A DNA stretch of 64,000 nucleotides from Sphingomonas faeni (GTDB lineage Bacteria > Pseudomonadota > Alphaproteobacteria > Sphingomonadales > Sphingomonadaceae): the NCBI RefSeq assembly GCF_030817315.1, contig NZ_JAUSZF010000001.1, positions 3,710,078-3,774,077 on the forward strand. The letters are read 5' to 3'. Under the pieces are notes generated by a model, which was not told the DNA's origin, ran no database searches, and was given only the letters and a program-made list of their open reading frames with translations. Shown here in pieces: positions 9,101-17,666 of this stretch. A program made the position numbers and the translations under genes. Position 1 is the first letter of the stretch. Every line of letters starts with the position of its first letter.

Positions 9101-10050
9101 TCAAATTCCTCAGTCATGTCCACGGCCGGGCGTGTTCCGGTCGATCCGGACGCCTGTTGTATCGGTGGCGCCCCATTTTGTGGTGACGCCGATGCGCCCT
9201 GCGAGGCCGTTTCGCAAGACACGGAAGAAGGTTCGGGGCCGATAAAATGCAGCCAACGGTCGAGCGCTTCGCTCACCCGCTTTGCTGCAGCGCGGTCGGT
9301 CAGGCCAATGTGTACCACATTTTCCCGCCCCAGCGCCAATGCCAATATGGTGCGCGACACAGGGAGTGCCAACCCCCGCAAACCCGAGCCTTCTTCATCG
9401 TTGCCGATGCGCCAGGCCTGGTCGAGCTTTCGGTTGCCATCCTCGGCAGCATCGGACGCATGATAGAGCGTCTTCAGCTTCCCCTGCCGCGCGTTCTGCT
9501 CGATCCGGTCGGAGCCGATCAACACCGTCCCCGACCGCGACTCGAGCCCCAGCCGGTCGAGCGCATTACGCTCCAGCGCGGCTTCGATCTTGGCGGGAAG
9601 CTCGGGATCGATGGTGAACTCGCCGGTCTTGAACGCGCGGGAAAGAGCGCCCTTGAGCTTGCCCTTCTTGATCGCAGCTTCGAGCTCGATTCGAGTTACC
9701 CCGATCCAAGCACCGCGGCCGGGAGCCTTGGCGCGCACATCGGGAAGGATTTGGCCATCGGGCGACAACGCGAGTCGCACCAGATGCGGCCTGACGTCGC
9801 GCTCTCCCGAAAGAATGCACTTGCGGATGGGCATATCGTCATCCCCCTCCCGTATGCGGGAGGGGCCAGGGGTGGGCTCGCGCTCACCTCCATTGCCGCC
9901 CTTAGCTTTAGCCTTGGAAGCGTGAGACTTGGCCGAAGCGTCGCCTTTACCGGAAGCCGGGCGCCCACCCCTCGGTCCCCTCCCGCTTGCGGGAGGGGAG
10001 GAAGGTAGGGTGTCGGTAGCGCCTAGCGCCTCATCGGGAGGGTTCCGCAT
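9097..10050 (-). CDS. YlxR (DUF448) / L7Ae-like RNA-binding fusion with N-terminal repeat insertion
   Basis: The nusA-infB operon RNA-binding protein. A YlxR domain begins PIRKCILSGERD (about residues 74-150), with GRGAWIG and an L7Ae/L30e-like segment after it (about 165-270). The chosen ATG has a perfect AGGAGG six bases upstream and overlaps the end of the tautomerase gene. This start gives MRNPPDEALGATDT, then about 54 residues encoded by a palindromic element (9843-10001), then the YlxR domain. An ATG at 9834, preceded by GGGAGGGGG from the repeat itself, is an alternative that would give 245 residues. The 3' end overlaps infB by four bases. Close homologues without the insert would settle the start. 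Confidence 0.85.
   Translation of the reverse strand: MRNPPDEALGATDTLPSSPPASGRGPRGGRPASGKGDASAKSHASKAKAKGGNGGEREPTPGPSRIREGDDDMPIRKCILSGERDVRPHLVRLALSPDGQILPDVRAKAPGRGAWIGVTRIELEAAIKKGKLKGALSRAFKTGEFTIDPELPAKIEAALERNALDRLGLESRSGTVLIGSDRIEQNARQGKLKTLYHASDAAEDGNRKLDQAWRIGNDEEGSGLRGLALPVSRTILALALGRENVVHIGLTDRAAAKRVSEALDRWLHFIGPEPSSVSCETASQGASASPQNGAPPIQQASGSTGTRPAVDMTEEFE
9843..10001. repeat. palindromic element, family D, inside the ylxR reading frame
   Basis: Terminal hairpins CCCCTCCCGTATGCGGGAGG and CCCCTCCCGCTTGCGGGAGG with inner arms GGGGTGGGCTCGCG / GGGCGCCCACCCC. On the minus strand it reads through without a stop, joining the AGGAGG start at 10050 to the YlxR domain. Confidence 0.85.
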
Positions 10051-10270
10051 GTGCGTCCTCCTGCGCCGGAGTCGTCTTCGGAGCATCGCGGTCGACCAGT
10101 AACTGCCCGCCCGCGCCGTAATTCTCGGTCGAGACCTCTTCGATCACGATCTGCACCGCAGCCGGGTTCTTTCCCAGCCGCTGCACGAGCGACTGGGTGA
10201 CGTCGGCGACGATGCCGGACTTCTGGTCCTTGGTGGCGGACCCCGAGATGCGGATGCTGACGAAGGGCAT
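10031..10270 (-). CDS. 4-oxalocrotonate tautomerase family protein
   Basis: Starts [10 protein letters not shown], so the mature protein would begin with Pro, the catalytic base of the tautomerase superfamily. The 79 residues are close to the 62-75 residues of 4-OT plus a short acidic/polar tail. The pattern VQRLGKNPAAVQIVIEEVSTENYGAGG matches the family's helix and second strand. Its substrate is unknown. It lies between nusA and ylxR with overlaps at both ends (ATGA with nusA, 20 bases with ylxR), so it is almost certainly translated with the nusA-infB operon. Confidence 0.85.
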   Translation of the reverse strand: MPFVSIRISGSATKDQKSGIVADVTQSLVQRLGKNPAAVQIVIEEVSTENYGAGGQLLVDRDAPKTTPAQEDAHAEPSR

Positions 10271-12054
10271 CAGGCCTTGTCGCCCTCGCTCTTCGAGTCG
10301 GTCTTGTCCGCAGCGTCCTCGACCGAAGCGTCGTCCGCCGAAGCGTCCTCAGCCACGGCTTTGTCGGCCGTCGTCTCTTCAGCCGCAGCGTCCTCGACCA
10401 CAGCGTCGTCAGCCGAAGGCTCTTCCACCGGAGTCTCGTCCGCCACGTCAGCTTCAACGTCGTCAGCCGAAGCCTCGGGAGCCTCGTCCTCGAACCAGTG
10501 CGCACGCGCGGCCATGATGATCTCGTTGCCCTGCTCGTCGCTGAGGCCGTACTCCGCGAGGATCCCGCCCTTAGGCTCAGGCCGCTTCGGTGCATCCTCG
10601 TTGCGACGGCGTGGTTCGACGCGCTTCTTCTCGACCAGTTCGTCGGTCGCGAGATCGGCGAGATCGTCGAGCGTCTTGATGCCCGCCTTGCCGAGCGTCA
10701 CCAGCATCGCCTCGTTCAGATACGGCATACCGGCAAGCGCATCGTCGACGCCGAGCGCGGTGCGCTCCTCGCGGCTGGCGGCGTCGCGACGCTCCAAAGC
10801 CTCGGTCGCGCGGTTCTGCAACTCGCCCGCGAGGTCCTCGTCGAAGCCCTCGATGCCGGCGATCTCCTCGACCTCGACATAGGCGACCTCTTCGAGGTTG
10901 GTGAACCCTTCGGCGACCAGCAGCTGTGCGAGCGTCTCGTCGACGTCCAATTCCTTCTCGAACATCGCCGAACGCTCGACGAAGTCCTTCTGGCGCTTCT
11001 CGGAGGCATCGGCTTCGGTGAGGATATCGATCGCCTTGCCGGTCAGCTGCGACGCAAGCCGCACGTTCTGGCCACGACGACCGATCGCGAGGCTGAGCTG
11101 GTCATCGGGAACGACCACCTCGATGCGCTCTTCTTCCTCGTCGATCACGACGCGCGACACGGAGGCCGGCTGCAACGCGTTGACGACGAAGGTCGCGATG
11201 TCGGGCGACCAGGGGATGATGTCGATCTTCTCGCCCTGCATTTCCTGCACGACGGCCTGGACGCGGCTACCCTTCATGCCGACGCACGCGCCGACCGGAT
11301 CGATGCTCGAATCATGCGAGATGACGCCGATCTTCGCGCGCGAACCGGGATCGCGCGCCGCGGCCTTGATCTCGATGATGCCGTCGTAGATCTCGGGCAC
11401 TTCCTGCGCGAACAGCTTCTTCATGAAGTCGGGATGCGCGCGCGACAAAAAAATCTGCGGCCCGCGGTTCTCGCGGCGGACGTTGAGGATCAGCGAGCGG
11501 ATGCGGTCGTTGACGCGCACCACTTCGCGCGGGATCTGCGCGTCGCGGCGGATGACGCCTTCTGCGCGGCCCAAATCGACGACGACATGGCCGAACTCGA
11601 CGCGCTTGACGACGCCGGTGATGATCTCGCCTGCGCGGTCCTTATACTCTTCGAACTGGCGCTCGCGCTCGGCGTCGCGGACCTTCTGGAAGATGACCTG
11701 CTTGGCAGCCTGTGCGGCGATGCGACCGAATTCGATCGGGGGCAGCGGGTCGACGATGAAGTCGCCCAGCGCCGCGTCCTTCTGGAGCTTCTGCGCGCCC
11801 TTGACGTCGACCTGCTTGAAATAGTCGTCGACCGCCTCGACCACTTCGACGACCCGCCACAGGCGCAGATCGCCGGTGTTCGGATCGAGCTTTGCGCGGA
11901 TGTCGTTCTCGGCGCCGTAGCGCGAGCGGGCGGCGCGCTGGATCGCGTCCTCCATCGCCTCGATCACGATCGCCTTGTCGATCATCTTCTCCGACGCGAC
12001 CGAATTCGCGATCGCGATCAGTTCCGCGCGGTTTGCGGTGACTGCCGTGGCCAT
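10270..12054 (-). CDS. nusA: transcription termination/antitermination factor NusA
   Basis: Binds RNA polymerase and nascent RNA to modulate pausing, termination and antitermination. The order is an N-terminal polymerase-binding domain (1 to about 125), an S1 domain (about 135-200), and KH1 and KH2 with [11 protein letters not shown] and [12 protein letters not shown]. Two C-terminal acidic repeats ([31 protein letters not shown]) follow. A hydrophilic tail of about 95 residues of Ala/Asp/Glu repeats ends the 594-residue protein. The ATG start overlaps the rimP stop (TGATG); a TTG one codon upstream is also possible. Confidence 0.97.
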   Translation of the reverse strand: MATAVTANRAELIAIANSVASEKMIDKAIVIEAMEDAIQRAARSRYGAENDIRAKLDPNTGDLRLWRVVEVVEAVDDYFKQVDVKGAQKLQKDAALGDFIVDPLPPIEFGRIAAQAAKQVIFQKVRDAERERQFEEYKDRAGEIITGVVKRVEFGHVVVDLGRAEGVIRRDAQIPREVVRVNDRIRSLILNVRRENRGPQIFLSRAHPDFMKKLFAQEVPEIYDGIIEIKAAARDPGSRAKIGVISHDSSIDPVGACVGMKGSRVQAVVQEMQGEKIDIIPWSPDIATFVVNALQPASVSRVVIDEEEERIEVVVPDDQLSLAIGRRGQNVRLASQLTGKAIDILTEADASEKRQKDFVERSAMFEKELDVDETLAQLLVAEGFTNLEEVAYVEVEEIAGIEGFDEDLAGELQNRATEALERRDAASREERTALGVDDALAGMPYLNEAMLVTLGKAGIKTLDDLADLATDELVEKKRVEPRRRNEDAPKRPEPKGGILAEYGLSDEQGNEIIMAARAHWFEDEAPEASADDVEADVADETPVEEPSADDAVVEDAAAEETTADKAVAEDASADDASVEDAADKTDSKSEGDKA

Positions 12055-12650
12055 CAATGCTGTCCTTCTTCGGTGTCGGCCTCGTGAGCGTCGGGCTCAT
12101 CGGTGGGCGTATCTTGATAGAAAACCTCGTCCGCGCCTTCGGTCGAAAGCGGCGCGGTCGCGGCGATGAGTCGGTCGGTCATGACGAGCTTGGCGTCGGC
12201 GACCTGCGAAAAGTCGATCGTCATGATCTTGTGCTTGTTGACGTCGACGGTGATCTTCGTCCCCTCGACGCCCATCAGGTTGCCCGAGATCTGCTTGCGG
12301 TCCTCGAACGGCTCGACGAGGCGGATGCGCGCCTCCTGGCCTTCCCAGTCTGCGAAGTCCTGCAGCCGGGTCAGCGGACGATCGATACCGGGGCTCGACA
12401 CTTCGAGACGATACGCGTCCTCGCCGACCGGGTCCTTGCCCTCGGCTTCGAGCGCATCGAACTTGTCCGAGATGCGGCGCGACAGCTCGGCGCAATCGTC
12501 GATCAGCAACTGGCGGGTGTCGGGGCGCTCGGCCATCACCTGCAACGTCGGATCGGACTTGCCGCCCTGCATGCGCACGCGCACGAGGCTGAGGCCGAGC
12601 GCCTTTGCCTCGGGTTCGATCAGGTCGGTCAGCAGGGCGATATTCGCCAT
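12054..12650 (-). CDS. rimP: ribosome maturation factor RimP
   Basis: Needed for 30S subunit assembly. The core carries LLIDDCAELSRRISDKFD and YRLEVSSPGIDRPLTR, which are signature RimP segments, followed by an Sm-like C-terminal domain and an acidic tail. The start MANIALLTDLIEPEAKALG gives 198 residues; a possible upstream ATG adds eleven residues unlike the family. It heads the rimP-nusA-infB operon and overlaps nusA. Confidence 0.96.
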   Translation of the reverse strand: MANIALLTDLIEPEAKALGLSLVRVRMQGGKSDPTLQVMAERPDTRQLLIDDCAELSRRISDKFDALEAEGKDPVGEDAYRLEVSSPGIDRPLTRLQDFADWEGQEARIRLVEPFEDRKQISGNLMGVEGTKITVDVNKHKIMTIDFSQVADAKLVMTDRLIAATAPLSTEGADEVFYQDTPTDEPDAHEADTEEGQH

Positions 12651-12828
12651 CGAAATTCCAAACAGGGCCAAAGCACAGGTCATTGCCGCCGCGGAGCAAG
12701 CCCCGCAGCCTCTTCATCTGGCGATGTAGAGAAGTGGTGCCTCTATACGCGGGGTGGCGCTGGTCCGCAAGCGGGCGCAACCTTCATCGGTAACGCCGCG
12801 TTGGCGGAGAGATTTCCGGGAGAAGATC

Positions 12829-13954
12829 ATGATTCTTAAGACGCTGTTCGCCACCAGTCTGCTGTCCGCCACGCTGCTCGCCTCGACCGCCTGTTCCGCA
12901 CAGCCGGCGCCGGGGGGCAAGCCGTTCAAGGAGACGGTCGTCGCCGATTTCGATTCGCCCTGGGCGATGACGTTCCTGCCCGACAAGCGCATGCTGGTGA
13001 CCGAAAAGAAGGGGCAGATGCTGCTCGTCTCCACCGACGGCAAGACGCGGCAGACGGTCGCGACGATCACGGTCGATTCGGCAGGGCAGGGCGGGCTGAT
13101 GGACGTCGTCCTCGCCCCCGATTTCGCGACCAGCCAGCGCGTGTATTTCAGCTATTCGACCGCCGGCGAGGGCGGCAAGGGCGTCGTCCTCGCGCGCGGT
13201 CGCCTGCGTGCGAACGGTGGCGGCGGCGAGCGTCTCGGCGAGATCGAGACGATCTTCAGCGCGCGGCCCTTCGTCGAGGGCAACGGCCATTATTCCGGCC
13301 GCATCGCGTTCTCGCCCGACGGCAAATACCTGTTCTTCACTAATGGCGAACGCCAGAAATTCACCCCTGCGCAAGACCCGAAGATGACGCTGGGGAAAGT
13401 GTTGCGCCTGACGCTCGACGGCAAACCGCGCTCCCGGCAATCCGCTGGTTTCGAAGGGCTTCGCACCCGAGATCTGGAGCTATGGCCACCGCAACCTGCT
13501 CGGGATCGCGTTCGACGCGCAGGGCAATCTCTGGGAGCAGGAGATGGGCCCCAAGGGCGGCGACGAGGTCAATCTCATCAAGCCCGGCCTCAATTACGGC
13601 TGGCCCAACGCGTCGAACGGCAGCCACTATGACGGCCGCGACATCCCCGATCACAAGCCCGGCGATGGCTATGAACCGCCCAAGGTATCGTGGAACCCGG
13701 TAATTTCGCCCGGTGGCCTGATGATCTATTCTGGCAGCATGTTCCCGCAGTGGAAGGGCGACGCGTTCATCGGCGGGTTATCGTCGAAGGCACTGGTCCG
13801 CGTCGACCTGAACGGCACCAACGCGGCAAAAGGCGACCAATGGGACATGGGGGCAAGAATCCGCGAAGTCGACCAAGGCCCCGACGGCGCGATCTGGCTG
13901 CTGGAAGACGGCGGCGACTCGCAAGGCCGCCTGATCAAACTGACCGCGAAGTAA
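12829..13954 (+). pseudogene. PQQ-dependent aldose sugar dehydrogenase (YliI/Asd type), frameshifted
   Basis: Secreted soluble beta-propeller dehydrogenase of the glucose/sorbosone dehydrogenase family. The first part (from MILKTLFATSLL, signal peptide with a possible weak lipobox before Cys22, SD GGGAGAAG) holds FDSPWAMTFLPDKRMLVTEK, GGLMDVVLAPDF and NGHYSGRIAFSPDG. Near 13427-13436 the frame shifts by one base. The second frame then resumes the family sequence: APEIWSYGHRNLLGIAF, MGPKGGDEVN, LNYGWPN, ISPGGLMIYSG, to a stop at 13952-13954. Restored, it would be about 375 residues, a normal size. A single-base insertion near CGCTCCC would explain it; it may be mutation or sequencing error. 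Confidence 0.8.
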
Positions 13955-13961
13955 ACTAAAT

Positions 13962-14069
13962 TCCCCTCCCGCTTGCGGGAGGGGTTAGGGGAGGGCGCGA
14001 CGTACGTACTGGCGACCGGTCTGTGAGGCACGCCCCTCCCCCGACCCCTCCCGCAAAGCGGAAGGGGAG
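13962..14069. repeat. palindromic element, family D
   Basis: Terminal hairpins CCCCTCCCGCTTGCGGGAGG and CCCCTCCCGCAAAGCGGAAG. It lies between the convergent sugar dehydrogenase and thioesterase genes, where it could also act as a bidirectional terminator (inference). Confidence 0.8.
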
Positions 14070-14079
14070 CAGAAGCGCG

Positions 14080-14469
14080 CTAGTCGCGCACGATCAGGTA
14101 ATTCATCCGCGCGGCGGCGATCGGCTTGTCCCGCTCGTCCTGCCACGCCGTCGCCTCGACATTGGCCACCCGCGTCCCCAACCGAGTCACAACCCCCGCC
14201 GCCCGCGTAGGCTTGTCGCGGCCACCGCGCATGAAGTCGACCGTGACGTTCACCGGCTTGATCCGCCCGCCACCCTCAGCCTCCAGCGCATGCTGCAAAG
14301 CCGCAATCGCCGCCATCTCCAGCAACCCCGAGATCGCACCCCCATGCAAAAACCCCGGCCGCCCCAGCACATCATCCGCAAACGGCATCAGCAGTACCGG
14401 CGGCGCGCCGTCCTCGGCTTCGACCGACACGCGGAGAATCTCCGCATAGGGCGGCAGGCCGATCGTCAT
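14080..14469 (-). CDS. PaaI-type hotdog thioesterase
   Basis: A 129-residue single hotdog domain. The helix motif FLHGGAISGLLEMAAIAAL carries HGG and an acidic residue as in the PaaI acyl-CoA thioesterases, followed by VNVTVDFMRGG and GTRVANVEATAW. It probably hydrolyses an acyl-CoA thioester in the cytoplasm; the substrate is unknown. It overlaps the preceding thioesterase gene by four bases (ATGA), so the two are co-translated and may form a heteromer or act on related substrates. Confidence 0.85.
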   Translation of the reverse strand: MTIGLPPYAEILRVSVEAEDGAPPVLLMPFADDVLGRPGFLHGGAISGLLEMAAIAALQHALEAEGGGRIKPVNVTVDFMRGGRDKPTRAAGVVTRLGTRVANVEATAWQDERDKPIAAARMNYLIVRD

Positions 14470-14921
14470 GCCTCGATCCTCCTGTTGAGACCCATGCCGG
14501 CGACATCGCCGACAACCATGAACGTCCCCGCGACATGCGCCAGCGGATCGCCCGGATCGCCGTCATGCGCCTGCCCCCGCACGAACGCGATCGAGCGCGT
14601 GATCCGGTAGCATTCCCCGCGCCCGATCACCGTCTTCCCCGGTGTCGCCGGCCGCAGATAATCGACGCGCAGGTCGAGCGTCGCATGCGGTACGAACGCG
14701 TTGCGCTTGATCCAGATCGCCAGGCTCGTCGCCATGTCCATCATCGTGATGATCGGGCCCGACGCGATCACGCCGCTCGCCGGATCGCCGATCAGCCGTT
14801 CGTCATAGGGCAGCGCAAGCTCCGCCCAGTCGTCGCCATGCGCGTGATAGCGCATCCCCAGCGCGGCGCCGTGCCCGCCGAACCCGCGCGTCGCAAACCA
14901 TTGTGGATCAAAACCAGCCAT
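14466..14921 (-). CDS. PaaI-type hotdog thioesterase
   Basis: A 151-residue hotdog protein: ASGPIITMMDMATSLAIWI is the central helix, with Gly-Pro-Ile in place of HGG and the acidic Asp, then ATLDLRVDYLRPATPGKTV and a long final strand. The start MAGFDPQWFATRG was chosen; a more upstream ATG adds thirteen mostly basic residues. First gene of a two-gene unit with the thioesterase at 14080-14469. An enoyl-CoA hydratase is divergently transcribed nearby, which suggests a shared acyl-CoA context (inference). Confidence 0.82.
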   Translation of the reverse strand: MAGFDPQWFATRGFGGHGAALGMRYHAHGDDWAELALPYDERLIGDPASGVIASGPIITMMDMATSLAIWIKRNAFVPHATLDLRVDYLRPATPGKTVIGRGECYRITRSIAFVRGQAHDGDPGDPLAHVAGTFMVVGDVAGMGLNRRIEA

Positions 14922-15016
14922 GCGCGGAGCCTCTACACGCCGTGTAAGCGCGCGCAACATTGCGGGCGGGGGCGGGGGCGTTTAGCGTCGCTACAAAGAT
15001 CGAGAGGATCGCCAGA

Positions 15017-15799
15017 ATGAACGACCGGGTCACCATCACCGTCGCCGAGGGCATCGCCGACGTCCGCCTCAACCGCGCCGTCAAGATGAACGCGATCGAC
15101 CCAGCGATGTTCGAGGGCATCGCCGCCGCGATCGACCGGCTCAAGGGGATGACGGACGTCCGCTGCGTCGTCCTGTCCGGCGAAGGCAAGGCGTTCTGCG
15201 CCGGCCTCGACATGGCCTCGATGGCGAGCGGCGGCTCGGGGCTGGCACTCGGCGAGCGGACGGCGGAGGGCGCCAACCTTCCCCAGCAGGTCGCCTGGGG
15301 CTGGCGCACCTTGCCGATGCCGGTGATCGCCGCGGTCCACGGCGTCGCGTTTGGCGGCGGGTTCCAGATCATGTCGGGCGCCGACATCCGCATCGCACAT
15401 CCGAGCGCGCGGTTCGCGATCCGCGAGGCGTATTGGGGCCTCGTCCCCGACATGGCCGGTATAGCCCTCTGGCGCACCCTCGCCCGCGACGACGTGCTGC
15501 GCGAACTGACCTACACCGCGAGGGAGTTCGATGGCGCCGAGGCGTTGCGGCACGGTTTCGTCACGCGTCTGTCCGAAGACCCGCTCGGCGAGGCGATGAT
15601 GCTTGCTCGCGAGATCGCGGCGAGGAACCCCCACGCGATTCGCGGTTCGAAGCGCCTCTACAACCTTGCGGCGGATGCGGATGCCGCGACGGTCCTGCTC
15701 GCCGAGACGGAAGAGCAATTGAAGGTCATCCGCACCCCCAACCAGATCGAACAGGTCCGCGCCAACATGGAAAAGCGGGTGGCGGTGTTCGAGGAGTGA
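15017..15799 (+). CDS. enoyl-CoA hydratase/isomerase family protein (crotonase)
   Basis: A 260-residue crotonase fold. The first oxyanion-hole segment is LSGEGKAFCAGLDMASMA (about 55-72) and the second is AVHGVAFGGGFQIMSGADIRIA (about 113-134). The residue after these, EAYWGLVPDMAG, carries the region of the general acid/base; the usual E-G pair is partly replaced, so the reaction could be hydration or isomerisation. Start MNDRVTITVAEG with AGAGGATCGCCAGA upstream. It stands alone between the divergent thioesterases and a repeat cluster. Confidence 0.85.
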   Translation: MNDRVTITVAEGIADVRLNRAVKMNAIDPAMFEGIAAAIDRLKGMTDVRCVVLSGEGKAFCAGLDMASMASGGSGLALGERTAEGANLPQQVAWGWRTLPMPVIAAVHGVAFGGGFQIMSGADIRIAHPSARFAIREAYWGLVPDMAGIALWRTLARDDVLRELTYTAREFDGAEALRHGFVTRLSEDPLGEAMMLAREIAARNPHAIRGSKRLYNLAADADAATVLLAETEEQLKVIRTPNQIEQVRANMEKRVAVFEE

Positions 15800-15832
15800 G
15801 CCGCCCGTCGTTCGCGGGAGAGTAACGCGAAT

Positions 15833-15916
15833 CCGTCATCCTGACGAAAGTCAGGACCCAGAGTACCAAGTGCCGCCCTCAATAACCCTGGGTCCTGACT
15901 TTCGTCAGGATGACGG
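15833..15916. repeat. palindromic element, family A
   Basis: Arms CGTCATCCTGACGAAAGTCA (then GGACCCA) and the exact reverse complement at the other end, with a variable loop of about 24 bases. Further copies at 22554 and 48225 have the same arms but different loops. Confidence 0.9.
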
Positions 15917-15952
15917 AGGGGGGATGGTTCAGAGGTGCCACCCTATTTCCAA

Positions 15953-16045
15953 CCACCCCGGCGAAGGCCGGGGGCCAATTGGAAAGGTGGGAATGTCCTC
16001 GCTTAGCATCGTCCCCCAATTGGGCCCCGGCCTCCGCCGGGGTGG
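15953..16045. repeat. palindromic element, family B
   Basis: Arms CCACCCCGGCGAAGGCCGGG (then GGCCAATTGG) and the mirrored CCAATTGGGCCCCGGCCTCCGCCGGGGTGG split around a loop of about 35 bases. Copies at 29370, 36535 and 46134. Confidence 0.85.
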
Positions 16046-16111
16046 TGCGATACGGATGGCGGAGTGATGCGAGGCAAGGGCGCGGCACGGCAGAGCGGGC
16101 GAGAAGACCCC

Positions 16112-16480
16112 CTACTTCACCCGGTCATACGGCGTGAAATCTCGAAACCGGCAGTAGCCCGACGGAATCGACATGCCCGTCGACACGGTCCGAAACCGAT
16201 CGTTCCGGCACAACTGCCCGCCATAGACATCGACGATCAACGTATCGAGCGGCCGCAGCGAAGCGCACTCCCCGACCGGCCCCGTCTTCCAGGTTCGCTT
16301 TCCCGACTGATGGTACAGGATCGTCTGCGAATCGACGATTTCCGGGCCGTTGAGTTGCCGAAGATCGATGCACCGCACCGGTGCCCCCGCAATCCGTCCA
16401 GCCAGCGGGTCCGACTTTCCCGCCCCGAGCATCCCCACCGTCAGCAGCGCCGCCGCCGCCAGAACCGCCCCGCGCATCAT
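16112..16480 (-). CDS. small secreted cysteine-containing protein
   Basis: A 122-residue protein of unknown function. A hydrophobic leader (MMRGAVLAAAALLTVGMLGAG) predicts export. The mature part has four Cys (RCIDL, GECASL, GQLCRND, GYCRF), suggesting two disulfides in the periplasm. It is a paralogue of the gene immediately upstream: both share a Cys-Ile start, TILY, a central Gly-X-Cys, GQLCR(N/G)D, and a final GxCxFxxFxPY. The start codon overlaps the stop of that gene (ATGATG), so the two are co-translated. I do not recognise the family. Confidence 0.7.
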   Translation of the reverse strand: MMRGAVLAAAALLTVGMLGAGKSDPLAGRIAGAPVRCIDLRQLNGPEIVDSQTILYHQSGKRTWKTGPVGECASLRPLDTLIVDVYGGQLCRNDRFRTVSTGMSIPSGYCRFRDFTPYDRVK

Positions 16481-16893
16481 GGCTTCCGATACGGCACGAA
16501 CTCGCCGAAGCTGCAACTTCCGGTCGGAAAGCGCGAGGCCTGGTCGAACGTCTGCGCGATATCGCCGCGGCACAGTTGCCCGCTCGGCGTCCGCGTCACC
16601 AGGATGTCGCCGCGCCCGATTCCCTCGCACCCGCCAGCCGTGTCGCTGCGATATACCAGCCCGCTATTAACGCGGTACAGGATCGTCGCGCCGTATCCCG
16701 AACTCTGCTTTTGCGGAAACTGGCTGATGCATGTCTCGGGCTTACCCGGCACCAGCCCGGCAAGCTCCTTCGCCAGCTTCTCCTGCACGCCAGCCTCGCG
16801 CACCTGCGCGCGCTCCACCTCCGCCGGGGTCTGCGTACACGCGCCGAGCAATACAGCCGGCAGCATCAAGAGTGGCAGGGTCCGCATCCGCAT
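16477..16893 (-). CDS. small lipoprotein paralogous to the downstream secreted protein
   Basis: A 138-residue protein beginning MRMRTLPLLMLPAVLLGAC, a clear lipoprotein signal with the lipobox LGAC. GAGGAG lies six bases before the ATG. A short charged, coiled segment (AEVERAQVREAGVQEKLAKE) follows, and then a domain with four Cys matching the next gene: ETCISQ, TILYR, GGCEG, GQLCRGD, GSCSFGEFVPY. Likely membrane-anchored in the periplasm, with the neighbouring protein as a soluble partner (inference). Function unknown. Confidence 0.75.
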   Translation of the reverse strand: MRMRTLPLLMLPAVLLGACTQTPAEVERAQVREAGVQEKLAKELAGLVPGKPETCISQFPQKQSSGYGATILYRVNSGLVYRSDTAGGCEGIGRGDILVTRTPSGQLCRGDIAQTFDQASRFPTGSCSFGEFVPYRKP

Positions 16894-16933
16894 CGCAACG
16901 CTCCTCAAAATCCCCACCATCCTCATACGCCTT

Positions 16934-17659
16934 TTACCCGCGAAAATCATCCTTCGCCGCACGATAGCGTGCAAGCTGCTCGATCGACGTCGCCCGCAGG
17001 AACGGGTTGGTCGCGCGCTCGCGCCCGATCGTCGTCGGCACGGTAGGCTCGCCCTTGGCGCGCGCCGCATCGACCTCGGCCATCCGCGTCACGATGTCGG
17101 CATTGTCCGGCTCGGCGACCAGCGCATACCGCCCGTTACTCTGCGTATATTCATGCCCGCAGAACACCTCGGTCTCGTCCGGCAGCACCGAATAGCGCTG
17201 CATGTTCGCGAACATGTCGGCCGGCGTGCCCTCGAACAGCCGCCCACAGCCCATCGCAAACAGCGTATCGCCGGTGAAGATCGCCGCATCGTCGGCAAAG
17301 TGAAACGCGATATGCCCTTGCGTATGCCCCGGCACCGTCATCACGGTCGCCTCGTGCGCGCCGATCCGTACGACGTCACCTTCGCCGACTTGCGCATCGA
17401 GCGTCGGGATCTTGTCCGCCTCCACCGCCGGACCGACGATCGTCGCGCCATAGGCCTTCATCTCGGCGTTCCCGCCGGTATGATCGGGATGCCAGTGCGT
17501 CGTCCACACCCGGTCGATCCGCCAGTCGCGCATCTTCGCGGCGGCGATCACCGGCCCCGCCTCGCCCGGATCGACCACCACCGTCTCGCCCGAGACGGTG
17601 TCGTGGATCAGCCAAGCGTAATTGTCGGAAAGGACGGGGACGCGCACGATATCGAGCAT
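16934..17659 (-). CDS. gloB: hydroxyacylglutathione hydrolase (glyoxalase II)
   Basis: Hydrolyses S-lactoylglutathione to lactate and glutathione, the second step of methylglyoxal detoxification. Metallo-beta-lactamase fold with the binuclear metal motif THWHPDH at residues 54-60, VPGHTQGHIAFH, FTGDTLFAMGCGR with the bridging Asp, and CGHEYTQSN. The C-terminal substrate-binding part ends with NPFLRA. The start MLDIVRVPVLSDNY gives 241 residues, normal for the family. It lies 7 bases after gloA, so both glyoxalase steps are encoded together. Confidence 0.95.
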   Translation of the reverse strand: MLDIVRVPVLSDNYAWLIHDTVSGETVVVDPGEAGPVIAAAKMRDWRIDRVWTTHWHPDHTGGNAEMKAYGATIVGPAVEADKIPTLDAQVGEGDVVRIGAHEATVMTVPGHTQGHIAFHFADDAAIFTGDTLFAMGCGRLFEGTPADMFANMQRYSVLPDETEVFCGHEYTQSNGRYALVAEPDNADIVTRMAEVDAARAKGEPTVPTTIGRERATNPFLRATSIEQLARYRAAKDDFRG

Positions 17660-17666
17660 CAGCGGT

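Noticed and set aside
7583..9463. A 626-residue open frame opposite infB
   Set aside because: Mirror of the Pro/Ala linker of IF-2, giving Arg/Gly/Ala runs; no domain.
10498..12087. A 529-residue open frame opposite nusA
   Set aside because: Antisense shadow; nusA is complete on the other strand.
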